64,000 bases of DNA, from the NCBI RefSeq assembly GCF_021347895.1, contig NC_067113.1:432844-496843 (forward strand), written 5' to 3'. Source of the stretch: Acanthochromis polyacanthus. Lineage: Eukaryota > Chordata > Actinopteri > Pomacentridae. This document shows positions 39,090 to 50,070 of the stretch, in pieces (the first letter of the stretch is position 1; the number at the start of each line of letters is the position of its first letter). The notes under the pieces were generated by a model. The model did no database searches and was not told where the DNA came from. It saw only the letters and a list, made by a program, of their open reading frames with translations. Made by a program: the position numbers and the translations under genes.

Positions 39090-40110
39090 ATATGATGTTG
39101 GAGATGCAGAGCACTTCAGTAAGACAACTGTATGGAGGACAGTCAGAAAAGTTTTCCTGGCTCTGAAACGACTTTTACTCATCATTGTGGACATAAACCT
39201 GTCAGAACATCAAGGAGCAGTTCAACAGGATTACAGGTGAATGATGTAGAGATCTGTTAAATTCATTTAAATCATATTCTGTTAATGACATTGTGCTGCA
39301 ACCTCAGACTGGGATTAGTCATTTTAATTTCTTTTAGGATTTCCCACTATGATAGATGCACACACATCCCCATCACAGCTCCCTCACATCATGAACAGGA
39401 AGTCCATTCACAGCATAAATGTGCAGGTAGGCTACAGGTAGACTGACTACTGTAAATGTTAAAGACTGCATCATAGTTCAACATCTGTCATTCTCTGCAC
39501 TGTCCAAATCATATGTGATGCTGCATACATCATTTCTAATGTGGAGGCCAAGTGGTCTGGGTCTGTTCATGACTCCAGGATTTATGGAGAGTCTAACCTG
39601 AGCAACAGACTGCAGCGTGGTCAGCAGCCTAAAGATTTTCACAATAGAATTCTCTTGTCTCCCTCCTTAATATACTCTGATGTATCCACTATACATTACA
39701 GGAGAGTTTGGCCTTCTGCTGGGTGACAGAGGTTACCATGCCAACCCAGGCTGATGACCTCATACCCCGACCCTGAACCAGGCCCCCAACAGAACTTCTA
39801 CCGGACTCACTGCAGGACCAGAGCCCGGGTGGAGATGACCATAGGCCTGCTGAAAGCCCGTTTCCAGAGCCTACGTCTCCTCAGGGTGACCCCTGAGAGG
39901 GCCTGTGATATAACTGTGGCATGTGTTGTTCTTCATAATATTACCACTATTAGAGGAGAGCAACACCCTGCCCTACAAACTGAAGACCCAGATGATGAGC
40001 CCATCCACCTGCAGCTATCCAGGACAGCAGAGCAGTCAGAGACACCGTATGCAATAATCACTTTAGAGTTTAAGTCACCATCATCACCACCACAGCAAAT
40101 AAAGATATGA
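39090..40110 (+). pseudogene. HARBI1-like nuclease (DDE_Tnp_4), decayed
   Basis: Pieces in order: TVWRTVRKVFLALKRLLL (about 39130-39180), a HTSPSQLPHIMNRKSIHSIN-like segment (about 39355), EAKWSGSVHDSRIYGESNLS then NRLQRG (39544-39620), and SYPDPEPGPQQNFYRTHCRT, RARVEMTIGLLKARFQSLRL and CDITVACVVLHNI (39757-39945). SVHDSR (Asp) and RVEMTIG (Glu) are catalytic-site motifs. Stops and shifts separate the pieces. Confidence 0.82.
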
Positions 40111-40249
40111 TACACATTTCATTTGGTCTTCTTTATTTCCTACAAATAAGAGATAGTTCAGTTCATGTTCCAATAGTTAACATAATTCACCTGTGACCAT
40201 CACCACCTCTAACTTGTGCTCCAGTTTTTCAATTTCCAGATCTGCCCTC

Positions 40250-41330
40250 CTAATCTGTTTTTTGGATTTTTCTCAGCAAATGCAGTTTGTAAATCTGTTT
40301 TACTGATAACTGGGAATACATAGAGGACATTAAATTATACAGTTGCACATAAATTCCACAGAATGAACGTTTCCTGAACATCCATCTCACTGTGTCAGTC
40401 TGTGCAGTGGAAGTTGAGGAACCATACTGCTGCTGTCCAGCCATGCTCTGTTAAAAAGGATGAGAATGTGCAACACTTCAGTGTAGGCTAAATGTCACAC
40501 TCTATATTCCACCCAAAATGTGAATGAGAAGAGAACTATGAGTAACATACCTCTTTATGCCTTTCTGGATCCCCCTCTGTAAAGGCAGCAGACACAGTTT
40601 CATCCTCTTCATCCTAGATCAGTGACATGTTTCAGTACACTTAAACTACCATTTGGATAAATCTTTGGAGTGTTGCCTACTTAAAATTACAAGGTCTCTT
40701 GTGGTGTGAAGGGGCCAAAAGACAAAAAAAGACATAAAAGAGAACTAAATAATCATATATATATATGCATCCATGACCTTTTATTCCACCCGTTTTACAG
40801 GCATCTGCTTTCTTTCTGTTGGCTGAGCAGAAGTCTATGTTAGTTTAAATAGGCTTAATTATTTAACAGAACATGATATGGATGCAGACATTTAGGCTAT
40901 GTGTGGATAAAACAACTGCACAGTCAAACAGCCACTTAATATTTAGGATACTTTACAATGTAAAACATGATCAACATGAAGTACCTCCATGAAATAATGC
41001 CGAGGTCTGACCTGTTTGAACAATGTTTTTATATTTCATCTTAAGCTGCTGCCCCGTGCGCTTCTCCCCCGCGAGATTTCACCTACCGGTAAATGAAATA
41101 ACTTACTAGGCTACCATTCAGACAGTTATTCCCTGTAATATTATTACGATTACAAAGGAATACATTTAAACTTACGCATTGATACGGGCAGCAGTGTTCT
41201 CCACGCCGTCTCCCTCTTTTGCAGCTGCAGCGGTGTTGCACTTCTTTCTAAAAACGTGTTCAAACTCGCCATATGAGCGCGTTAAAAACTTCCCGTTCAA
41301 AAACGCAGCCTTTCGCTTCCCCGTTTCCAT
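40250..41330 (-). pseudogene. Myb/SANT-like second Harbinger protein, decayed
   Basis: About 41330-41170 (minus) reads METGKRKAAFLNGKFLTRSY, then GEFEHVFRKKCNTAAAA and ENTAARINA, a degenerate Myb/SANT-like domain. 40444-40250 may be its C-terminal exon (QLSVKQIYKLHLLRKIQK). The middle is not traceable. Confidence 0.55.
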
Positions 41331-41587
41331 GGTGACTCGTCAAATCGGGGTTCCATTGATGCTGTCTTTTCAGAGTTGCGGTGCACGCGCTTGACTCCGG
41401 GTCAGCCTACTCTGAGTTCATTAACCCAACTCATATCAGCCGTTGTGAAACCGAAAACTCAGAGTTTTCTATCTCAGAGTAGATCAACACAGATTTGCGG
41501 AAGAAACTCAGAGTTTCTTGAACCTGCTTCGTGAAACAGGCCCCATGTCTCTACAGTTTTGTCTCCGTATTTTTCGTGTAGTGGTTC

Positions 41588-42195
41588 TTATCCTGTCGTT
41601 GGTGAGTAGATGGTCCATTTCTCCCATTTTCCTCGGCATTGGTCTTCTTGAGTCCTTATCCCATGTGTCAACTGTTCCATAATATGTATTTCATTCACAG
41701 TTTTCAACCAGCCAACTTGTGTTGGTGGGTCTGGTGCATACTGCTTTCTTGTGCTTGCTTTTTTACATGCTACTAACAAGATTTTCAATAAATATTTGTC
41801 CTCTTTTACCACAACATTCCCTGTCATATTGCCAAAATACCGAAACATACATGTCTTAGGTACATCGTATCCCAGGATTTTGACAACAACAAGGTAGACA
41901 TCTTTCCGAAATTTTATAATATTAGAGCAAAGCCAAAAGACATGAGAATGATCTACATTTATAGCCCTACATTTTCTCCAACATGTCTGTGGTACAGATG
42001 AGTATTTACTCCTGATTTTGGTGTGATGAAAAATCTTATTAAATTCTTCCAACAATAAAATCTCCATACATGTGATGATGTAGCTGACTGTTGTGTTCTC
42101 CAAATATGTGACCATTCATCATCAGAAATTTTTACACCCAGTTCTTTCTCCCATTTCAGTTTTACATACGAGGTTGTGTTCCCTCTTCTCTCCAT
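41588..42195 (-). pseudogene. L1 ORF2 C-terminal region, frameshifted
   Basis: Reads KWEKELGVKISDDEWSHIWR, then FYCWKNLIRFFITPK. In a second frame CWRKCRAINVDHSHVFWLCS, then DKYLLKILLVACKKASTRKQ and WLKTVNEIHIMEQLT. This is the ORF2 tail with its Cys/His motif. It follows the endonuclease linker (VTLWDALKAIVRGK, about 42360) without the reverse transcriptase. Confidence 0.82.
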
Positions 42196-42460
42196 TAGAT
42201 GACGGGTCAGGAAAATAGACCCGATAGTGTTAAACAGCTTCTCCTTTTCCTTATTATAGGCTTCCTCTCTAGTTTTTTTTTAATTGCTGCTGTCTTTGCA
42301 ATAAGTTTTCCTCTCACGATTGCTTTAAGAGCATCCCACAAGGTAACAGGGTTGACTTCTTCATTGTCATTTTCATTTTGATAAATTGTGATGTCTTTTT
42401 TTGTTCAACTATTGACTTATTTAATATCCCCACATTTAACCTCAATAATGTACTTTTCTT

Positions 42461-43573
42461 TTACACTTTTAAGATGACCTCAAGACAAACCGCATAATGA
42501 TCCGATACGTCTGCCTCCTGAATTTCACACTTCTTTACTCTATGTAGTTCCTTCTTGCTAATAAAAAAATAGTCAATTCTGACATAACTGTCATTAGGCG
42601 CTGAGTGATGCTTGTAGTCTCTTTTAGAGGGATGTAATTCCCTCCACGTGTCGACTATCCCAAATTCTTTAAATGTTGTCTTGATCAGTTTTGTAACATG
42701 GTTGGTATTTTTGTTTTGGTTTGTTGTGTCCAGTTTGTTGTTCATCAAAATGTTAAAATCACCACCACATATTAATGTTCCATCCATCTCTAAGATCATG
42801 GTATCAAGCTAGGTTTTAAAGAATTGTTTTCCACTGGGGGCTGCACAGTGGTGGTGTTGTTGTTAGCATTTTCGCCTTGCAGCAAGAAGATCCCCGGTTC
42901 AAATCCCGGCCTGGGCCTGGGATCTTTCTGCATGGAGTTTGCATGTTCTCCCTGTGCATGTGTGGGTTTTCTCCGGGCACACCGGCTTCCTCCCACAGTC
43001 CAAAAATATGCCGAGGTTAATTGATTACTCTAAATTGTCCGTAGGTGTGAATGTGAGTGTAATTGTTTGTCTGTATATGTAGCCCTGAGACAGACTGGCG
43101 ACCTGTCCAGGGTGTCCCCTGCCTTCACCCGAGTTAGCTGGGATAGACTCCAGCACCCCCCATGACCCTCGTGAGGATAAAGCGGTGTATAGAGAATGGA
43201 TGGATGGATGTTTTCCACTGTTGGGCGGGGCATATACATTAATCAATGTCACCATTTCGTTTTTCAGTTTTCCTTTTACAAGGATAAATCTCCCTTCTTT
43301 GTCTCTAATTTCTTTGGTACAATCAAATTTCACTGAGATAGGAATGAGTATGGCTACACCTTTTCTACATCCATGGCGAAATGAACTCTAGAATGAATTT
43401 GCATATCCAAATCTCTTAAGCTTCTCACTTTCCTGTCTAGACAAATGGGTTTCCTGTAAATATACAATCTGTGACTTATCCTTCCTTAATTTAGTCATTA
43501 CCTTCTGACGTTTCACAGGATTATTTAAACCATTAACATTCAACGACATTATCTTGATGTTGTACTCTGACAT
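42461..43573 (-). pseudogene. L1 ORF2 endonuclease domain, split by a SINE
   Basis: Segments in order: IMSLNVNGLNNPVKRQKVMT then YLQETHLSRQESEKLKRFGY (43573-43388), KEIRDKEGRFILVKGKLKNE then MVTLINVYAPPNS (43333-43220), and GTLICGGDFNILMNNKLDTT, VRIDYFFISKKEL and ADVSDHYAV (42799-42461). NVNG, QETH, GGDFN and SDH are apurinic-endonuclease motifs. The SINE at 42838-43209 separates segments two and three. Confidence 0.85.
42838..43209 (+). mobile_element. DANA/V-type tRNA-derived SINE
   Basis: An A-box-like TGGTGTTGTTGTTAGC and a B-box GGTTCAAATCC, followed by TGCATGGAGTTTGCATGTTC, CTCCGGGCACACCGGCTTCC and AGTCCAAAAATATGC, end in a (TGGA)n tail. The 11-bp duplication GTTTTCCACTG flanks it (42827-42837, 43210-43220). 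It is inserted antisense within the L1 endonuclease. Confidence 0.93.
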
Positions 43574-44038
43574 TACTGTTTATGGGTTTGTGCAGCAATC
43601 CAACTCAGAACATGAGAAACATAACTGTGGAACATCAGCTGAACACAGAACATTGTGACTTCCAAAAAAAGGGATGCACTTAATCATCCCTCAAGGTCCC
43701 TGTTGGTGGGAGGAGGGTAAAGTGCCTCTCTACTGTAGGGGCCCTCCCTAGTAGTGTGAGAATACCCACTTTTACTAGAATTGTCCAACATTTAGTGCTC
43801 CTGGAAGCACTCCATCTAATCGGTTCCTCTGATCTAATAACATACATCATGAGTCATTTGTCCTGTGTGGCCCTCAATGGTGTGTTTTAAACAAACTCTA
43901 CAAAAGTAATTACTCATTCAAATAAAGTGATAATGTCTGGTTTCACCTGGGCCACGTTTATCTCTTCATACGTTTCAGTTTTGTTACTCTGTACCTCGTC
44001 TGAACTCTGTCAGCCTCTCTCTTGCATGATGGGCCGCT

Positions 44039-45044
44039 CTAAGCGTTGGTACGTTTCCATGGCATCGCTGCGTTCAGCTGCTCCTCTACGGCCGCTGCGG
44101 TGCTCGTCTTGGTTCTCACCGTCACCTTGACTCCGCGTCGATTTAGGTCCTGGGCTGCTTCGTCCGCTGTCCCAGAGATCTGTAGTCCAGAGTCCCAGAA
44201 CACTCGCATCTTTATGTAGGGTGTCTGGTATCGGATCCCCTTCTCTTTCAGTGCCGCTTTGATGGGACCATATGCTTTGCGTCTCTCCATGATATCTGTC
44301 ACGTAATCCTTATCAAAGTAAAGTTGTTTGCCATCCATCTCAATCTTCTGCTGCCATGACTTCCTGAGAATCAGTTCTTTAACATGGAACTGTAGAAAGT
44401 TCACTATTATTGATCTCGGGGTTGAGGTCGCCGCTGGTTTTGGAATCAGTGCTCTGTGGGCTCTCTGGATTTGGGGCTCCACTCCATCTGACAGGGTGAG
44501 GTGACTTTTAAACAACTCATTCACAAACTCGATGACAGACGCTACCACTTTTCCTTCTGGCACTCTGTAAATCCTGATGTTATTTCTTCATGAGCGGCTC
44601 CCCAAGTCGACAACTCTATCCCGCATCTCCGTGTTCTCTTTTACTATCACCCATAACGTTTCTTTCATCTCCAGGCAGGCTGACTCAAGATCAGTAATCC
44701 AGGTTTGCACCTCCGTAAGGCTAGCATTTGACTCTGTAGCTTTCGCAAAACTTCATCTTTAAATTCCGTGAGGTCGTCTTTCAGAGCTTTTCTGACATCA
44801 TTTTTAAAATCAACTAGGTCTCTTCTCACGTCTTCTTTAAATCTTTTAGCTCTTTGGCAAATGTTGTCAAACTTTCAAGCAGAGCACTTTGGCTAATGTT
44901 AGCTGTAGCGTTAGCTTCACCTAGCCTTTCCCCATTATCGCCCTCTTCCCCATGTTCAGCAGACTTGGTCATCTCCCAGTTTTTCTGTACTTTACTCATT
45001 TCCTTGTTAATCTTCTGACTCCTTAGCAATTTCCCTCCTTTCAT
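44039..45044 (-). pseudogene. L1-type ORF1 protein, broken
   Basis: 45044-44826 gives a charged N-terminus (KGGKLLRSQKINKEMSKVQK) and a Leu-rich coiled-coil start. 44563-44039 gives SVIEFVNELFKSHL, QRAHRALIPKP, STPRSIIVNFLQFHVKELIL and KQLYFDKDYVTDI, the RNA-recognition and C-terminal regions of L1 ORF1 (transposase_22 family). The ORF1 protein binds the element RNA. Frames are shifted between the two parts. Confidence 0.8.
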
Positions 45045-45460
45045 ACTTAGTTTGAAATGTCTAAAATTCTGTTTATATTGTTAGGAGGTACTGTTCCCGA
45101 ACAGACTTGTCAGAGCTCACCACTATGCATCCATCTCGCCGTAGCACCACACTGGAAGTCTCACGGACAAGCTTTTCTATTGTTGTGAGATGTTGGTTGT
45201 CAATGACACGTTTCTTTACTGCTGTTTGTATTTATTCTCACTCTTTGGCTCTTTGGTCACTCTGCAGTAAAGGAGTCTGTCTTTCTCTGTCCATCTCTGT
45301 CAACTCCTCTGTGAGCTTTGTAATCGTTTGTACTGCATGCGAATGACACTCGCTGGCGGAAAATGTTTTTTGGCTGGCATATCTAGGCCAATTGAGGATG
45401 CTACCACAGCAGTAACAGGCATTCCCAGGCCAGAACACAGCTGGGGGAAGAAATGCAATG

Positions 45461-46844
45461 GATGGTAATCAAAGAGAGAGTTGCAGAACAGAAAGTTGAT
45501 GTTATGATCCCTGTTTTCCTTTCTTCCTCCTCCTTCCTGTCTCTGGCATCTCTCTCCCTCCTGTATCTGTGTCTCTCTCTCCCTGTCCCTCTAGCTCCCT
45601 CTGTTTGCATCTTTCTGTCTCTCTGTCTGTCAATGTGTCTGTCTCTGTCTTTCTGTGTCTGTCTCTCCCCGACCCTCTAGCTCCCTCTGTCTGCATCTTT
45701 CTGTCTCTCTATCTCCCTCTTTCTGCCTCCCTGTGTCTGTCTCTCTTTCTCACCCTCTTGCTGTCCCTGTCTGTCCTTCACTGCTGATTGCTGTAATGAA
45801 AAGCAGCTGCATTAATCAGCTCAGCCAGCTCTATAAAACTTGTTCAGTCCCTCACTCCCTGCCAGACCATAGCCTGCAGTAGCTTCTCATGGACCCAGCT
45901 CTGTCCTTGTAGTCCTGATCTGTTTCCAGTCTTCTGTTCCTGGTCTTCAGTTTTGTTCACCGAGCCATTGTTGTTATCTGCCTCGTCTGCTGCCAGACCT
46001 GCTCCAACTTCATTCACCTCTGGACTTCCCAAGACTAGCTCCCCCCTTTCTGTTTTCAGTTCCATATTGTTGTGAGCAGGGATGGACTGGCCGTCTGGCA
46101 TTTGCCTGGGGACCAGACAGCCTTTATATTGTGTATTACAAATACACAAAGTCAGTCTGGAACTGCTCCATTGAACCAAATCTCACCCAGAGGTGGAACT
46201 ACCGATCACAGCTTGAATTGGAGAGAGCCAATCAGCGTAACACATGTGTGACGCAATCACTAAGCGACCTAACAGTTGCCTTTCCGCCATGATGTTTTGT
46301 AGTTTTAACAGCTTCCTTCGCCGTACAGGGGTCCTGAGGAAAATCTAAGCTCTCCCTTTCAACAGTGGAGGGCAGCATTACGCATTCTATCGTACAGCCT
46401 GCCGGAATTAAAAATACATCCTTTTTATAAAGAAAAGCTTTAAGAGCTGCTTCTTGTTGAGGTTTTAAGGACAAATTCAGCCCGTGCAAAACAGAGGAAC
46501 ACGCACGAGAGAAACCTTGCTCTGTTGCGGTCGCCAACTCGGCCCTGAAGATGACACATCGTTAACTCCCACCTCTGGTGCTCTGATTGGTTCGGTCTGA
46601 TCTGCTCGGAGCTTGAAAACCTGTCAAAATGTGTCAATGGAGGAGGGCTAGACCGTATTCCCGTATATCCCTTATAACGGGAATACAGTCTAGCTAAGCT
46701 AGGCTAGTCTGGCATACCAGGCCCTGTCCTGGTGGGCCGCTGGTCAACAGGTTCCTCTGGACCTGTAATCAGTTAATTGTAACGGGACTTTAAACTTCAC
46801 CAGTCACTTCTATTGTCCCGGTGCAGCTTTTCCAGTGTTTACGG
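45461..46844. other. Polypyrimidine tract, helicase relic, palindrome
   Basis: 45525-45780 is a CT-rich tract in which CTCTAGCTCCCTCTGT then TGCATCTTTCTGTCTCTCT occurs twice. 46390-46535 holds a helicase-like fragment. 46648-46693 is a near-perfect palindrome (CTAGACCGTATTCCCGT with its complement). The remainder is unrecognised. Confidence 0.6.
46232..46537 (-). pseudogene. RecQ-like helicase N-terminal fragment
   Basis: The minus frame starts MATATEQGFSRACSSVLHGL and continues NLSLKPQQEAALKAFLYKKD and VF, resembling the Q-motif region of dispersed RecQ-like helicases in fish genomes. Where the Walker A loop should follow, the frame changes to unrelated sequence, so ATPase function is lost. 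It is probably a transposon-borne or processed fragment; family identity is from memory. Confidence 0.45.
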
Positions 46845-48822
46845 CACTGGTGTAGTCCAGGGTATACGGCGGTATACCCACTTACTTTTCAGTTATCATT
46901 GCGTATACCCACTTCTAATGCTCCCTGGTGCGCATCATTCAGTAATATCTGTGTGCCAGGTAGCCCTCTTTTCCTTAAGGATGATGAAGCCATGAACAAC
47001 CCTCCTCTGCCTGTAATTGGCTGGTACATGCTACCTTCACTGATTCGATTGGTTAACTTTAGGGATGAGCCAATCAGAGGCAGAGTAGGGTGGGTCATAC
47101 AGAGGAAAATTTTGCTAACACCTCTGTGGCACTCCAGTTGATTGACAGGTCTGCTTGAAAGATGCGCGGAAATGCGAGAAAGTCAGAACAAACACCTTTC
47201 AAGTGAGTGGCACGTATCGAGCGAACCTACTTTCATGGACAATATAATTCTCAGGTAAGTTTTAAGGTGGTTTCCAAATGAATCTGTTAGGAATGGTGGG
47301 AGTGGAGAACCCAGGTGCAGACAAAGACAAAAACTCTAGATATAATTAAAGGATTTATTAACACAAAAACCATTAACAACAGAAACTAGTCTAGGTGGAC
47401 AAAACTAAAAGGAGAACAGAAGAACTCAGGAGGGAACTCAGGAAGACTAACCAAGACAAAGACCACAGGAAGACTAACAGAGGAGACAAAAACTAAACTA
47501 GGCACGGACAACGGCTAGACTAAAAGGAAGACTAAGCTAAACAAGACAAAGGCTACAGGAACACTAGAGACTACATCAGGGGAACAAACAACTAACTAAA
47601 GAACAAAACTAGAATCTTACAAACAATGAGTCCAGTGGGGGTAATCCGGAGAGGGGATGAAAGATGACGAAATCCAATAACTGAAAGTCCAGCGGAGGAG
47701 GGTTGTGAAGAAAACTGCATGTTTAGACCAACTCTGCACCAGCAAAGGCTGAGGGGAAATGGCAGAGTTTAAGTAACAGGGAAGGGGACCAGGTGAATTG
47801 AGTGGAGCTGATTGCAACAGGTGAGGGTGATGAGCTAATGAGACAGAGCCAGGGGACGAGCGAGTGGAAAAGGGACAGGGTGAAAACACAGCCAGAGGGA
47901 GACAGAGACAAGCCAAAAAACACACTAAAGGCAACAACAAAATGCACACAGACAAGCAACAAACAAAAGGAACAAAACAGGCCGCAAGAGGGCCGAATCC
48001 TGACAGAATCATTGTTTTAAACTACTGGCAACATGACTGCACATTTCAAGGAGAGGATATTTTGTCGCCAGTGGTTAAACTGAGTTTCGGGCAGAGTCTG
48101 ACTAACGTTTTGAAAGGCTAACGTTATTCTAACGTAAGTCTGAAGCTAGCTAGATTGGGATAATGTGGGAAAACCTCAAGGCTGGTAGTTGATTTTAAAG
48201 TAAGTAAAAACACAAGAATGGGGACAGGTAGTTTAAGATTCGACCTAAAACAATATTGAGGTCTAACCAGGCTATCTTATTTTGTATAGGGACAGACAAC
48301 AATGAAAAGGAAGGGAGGTATTGCTGACTTTTTTGTAAAGAAGCACAAATCAGGCCCAGACCAGGCCCAGACAGACCCCAGCCCTGAAACCAGCAGCCCT
48401 GGCAGCTCCCAACCTGAAGCTAGCCAGACAAGTGTGAGCAGAGTCAAGGACCCAGTCTACCACCACCAGGTCAGAGCATATTGAGGCAGTAAACTGCATC
48501 TTCAGTTTATTGAAAGGTGAAGCCTAACACTGTAACAAAAGGTGATTTTGACAGATTAAGCCTCATTTTGAATTTTGATTTAGCTTGTAACAATAGATGA
48601 ATTTCTGTAATCCAGTTTGCTTGTGTGACCAGTAATAACTACAAACTGCTCCTAATCAAGCCATGATAATTTTATAATAGTGGGCAAGTAGAAATTACTG
48701 AATAAATTGAATAGAGTAGTCTTCTATGTCACTGTTTCTAAAACAGGGCGTTTTTCTGGACTAATAAAAAAAAGGTGAAAATTAAGAGTATACCCACTTC
48801 TCCAGGGACCACTACACCACTG
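46845..48822 (+). mobile_element. hAT element carrying a solo LTR
   Basis: Ends CACTGGTGTAGT and, as complement, CAGTGGTGTAGT are inverted. The 8-bp duplication GTTTACGG flanks it (46837-46844, 48823-48830). The internal frame 48302-48483 reads MKRKGGIADFFVKKHKSGPD and QAQTDPSPETSSPGSSQPEA, the usual start of ZMYM1-like/TTF-type hAT-derived proteins. The rest of the transposase is missing. Confidence 0.9.
47285..48005 (-). mobile_element. Solo LTR nested in the hAT element
   Basis: The element starts TGTTAGGA and ends TCCTGACA, the short inverted TG...CA ends of an LTR. It is flanked by the 5-bp duplication GAATC (47280-47284, 48006-48010). It is 721 bases with no internal region, so it is the product of LTR-LTR recombination. 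The minus orientation is suggested by AATAAATCC in that strand. Confidence 0.85.
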
Positions 48823-48830
48823 GTTTACGG

Positions 48831-50070
48831 CATTGATTATCAGCTCAGGAAACACAGAGAGCAATTACATATGACTTTAGAAATTCCACGTGATGCTACT
48901 CAGCCAATGAAGTCTATGTATTACAGCTTCTAAAGTTTAGTGGCTAAACATTGAAGCTCTGCGTTCATAAAACAGTTGAGAGGGACAGACGAGAGGAGGA
49001 CAGAGTAAATAGACAAATAACGCCACACTGAGACAAAAGTAGCCCTGCACACGCTGATTATGTTTGGCTCAGCATACAGCTGTGAGGCAGCTTCTCAATG
49101 ATGAATATAATCAAACTAAATCTGGTTCCAGAGTCACCAGTGACCTCCTCTAAATGTGTTTGAGAATGACCCTGACACCATTCAGACCATGATTCAAAAC
49201 TCTGGCAGCTCCATTCTCCCATTAAGCAGCAGGGATATAAGGGGAATGACATGAGACAGAAAAAAATGTAAAAGTGTTCAATTGTTTACATTTTTGGAGA
49301 TTTAGGTTTTGATAAAGATGTAATTGATTCAGGTTGTTCAGTCCTTATTTTTTGAAGTTCTGCACTTTCAGATGTTATATCAGTTATATCAGAAGTTATT
49401 TATAAATAAAACTTGTTAAAATGTATTTGAACCATACTGAATTTATTTGGTTTGACAGTCAGTTAATATTACATGCAGTCACTAATAAAACTACCAGATT
49501 ACATCAATATATCACACTAATTCATTTAGACTTTATGATGTTCCAGACTTTTGCTTTAATACATTTTCTCTGACTGGACCTCTTTGACTTTTAGTTGAAT
49601 CTTCTTGCTCTACTGGATTGGATTTTTTTCCAACAAGTTTGTACCGGTCTCTGAAGATGTTTTTGAATTTTTGTTCTGAAATCCGACCTGTCAGTTTTTG
49701 TCCTTGCATTCAGAAATTAGTGTTTAATTCAGTCAACCAATAATGTTGTGAGTCGGTCGCGGCCAAAAATAACAGGGCTGATTTTTTTGCCGTGTCCAAC
49801 CCTGATTCCAGCCGTTTCCTCTGATGGGTCAAAGATCCAGAATGACCCCGGCCACCCAGGACACTCTATCCACCAACCTTCTCTCTGGCAGGTTCAGAAT
49901 CATGAGAAGGACTGCTACAAGAACCACGGTCCCCCTCCCCAAAAAGTTTTCTTGTTGGTAACAAGTTTTCTATTAAAGGCATTATGGAGGATGTTTTTGT
50001 TGTTTAATTTGTCTGATTCACATAAAATGAATATACTGAGCTTTAGTGGACTTGTATCCATGAGGATATC
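48831..50070. other. Intergenic, nothing recognised
   Basis: AT-rich sequence before the LINE. The last few hundred bases may include the LINE 5' untranslated region, but I see no boundary. Confidence 0.45.

Larger units (their letters stand above)
38494..41543. mobile_element. PIF/Harbinger transposon inserted in L1 3' region
   Basis: Terminal repeats GGGCCTGTTTCACGAAGCAG and its complement, flanked by CAT (38491-38493, 41544-41546). Subterminal AACTCAGAGTTT motifs recur at both ends. It carries a nuclease remnant on the plus strand and a Myb-like remnant on the minus strand, the two-gene layout of Harbinger elements. Confidence 0.9.
38395..45460 (-). mobile_element. L1-like LINE, internally deleted, with two nested insertions
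   Basis: Reading on the minus strand: 5' region (about 45460-45060), ORF1 (45044-44039), endonuclease part of ORF2 (43573-42461, split by a SINE), then directly the C-terminal part of ORF2 (42195-41588), and a 3' region that resumes beyond a Harbinger insertion (38490-38395) with a TTGTTGTTGTTGTTTG run and AATAAAG. The reverse transcriptase (several hundred codons) is absent, so the element suffered an internal deletion. Confidence 0.83.

Noticed and set aside
45453..45882. Ser/Leu-rich frames over the CT tract
   Set aside because: They are products of low-complexity polypyrimidine sequence.
47617..48121. Hydrophobic minus-strand frame of 131 codons and overlapping plus frames
   Set aside because: They lie within or across the solo LTR; composition only.
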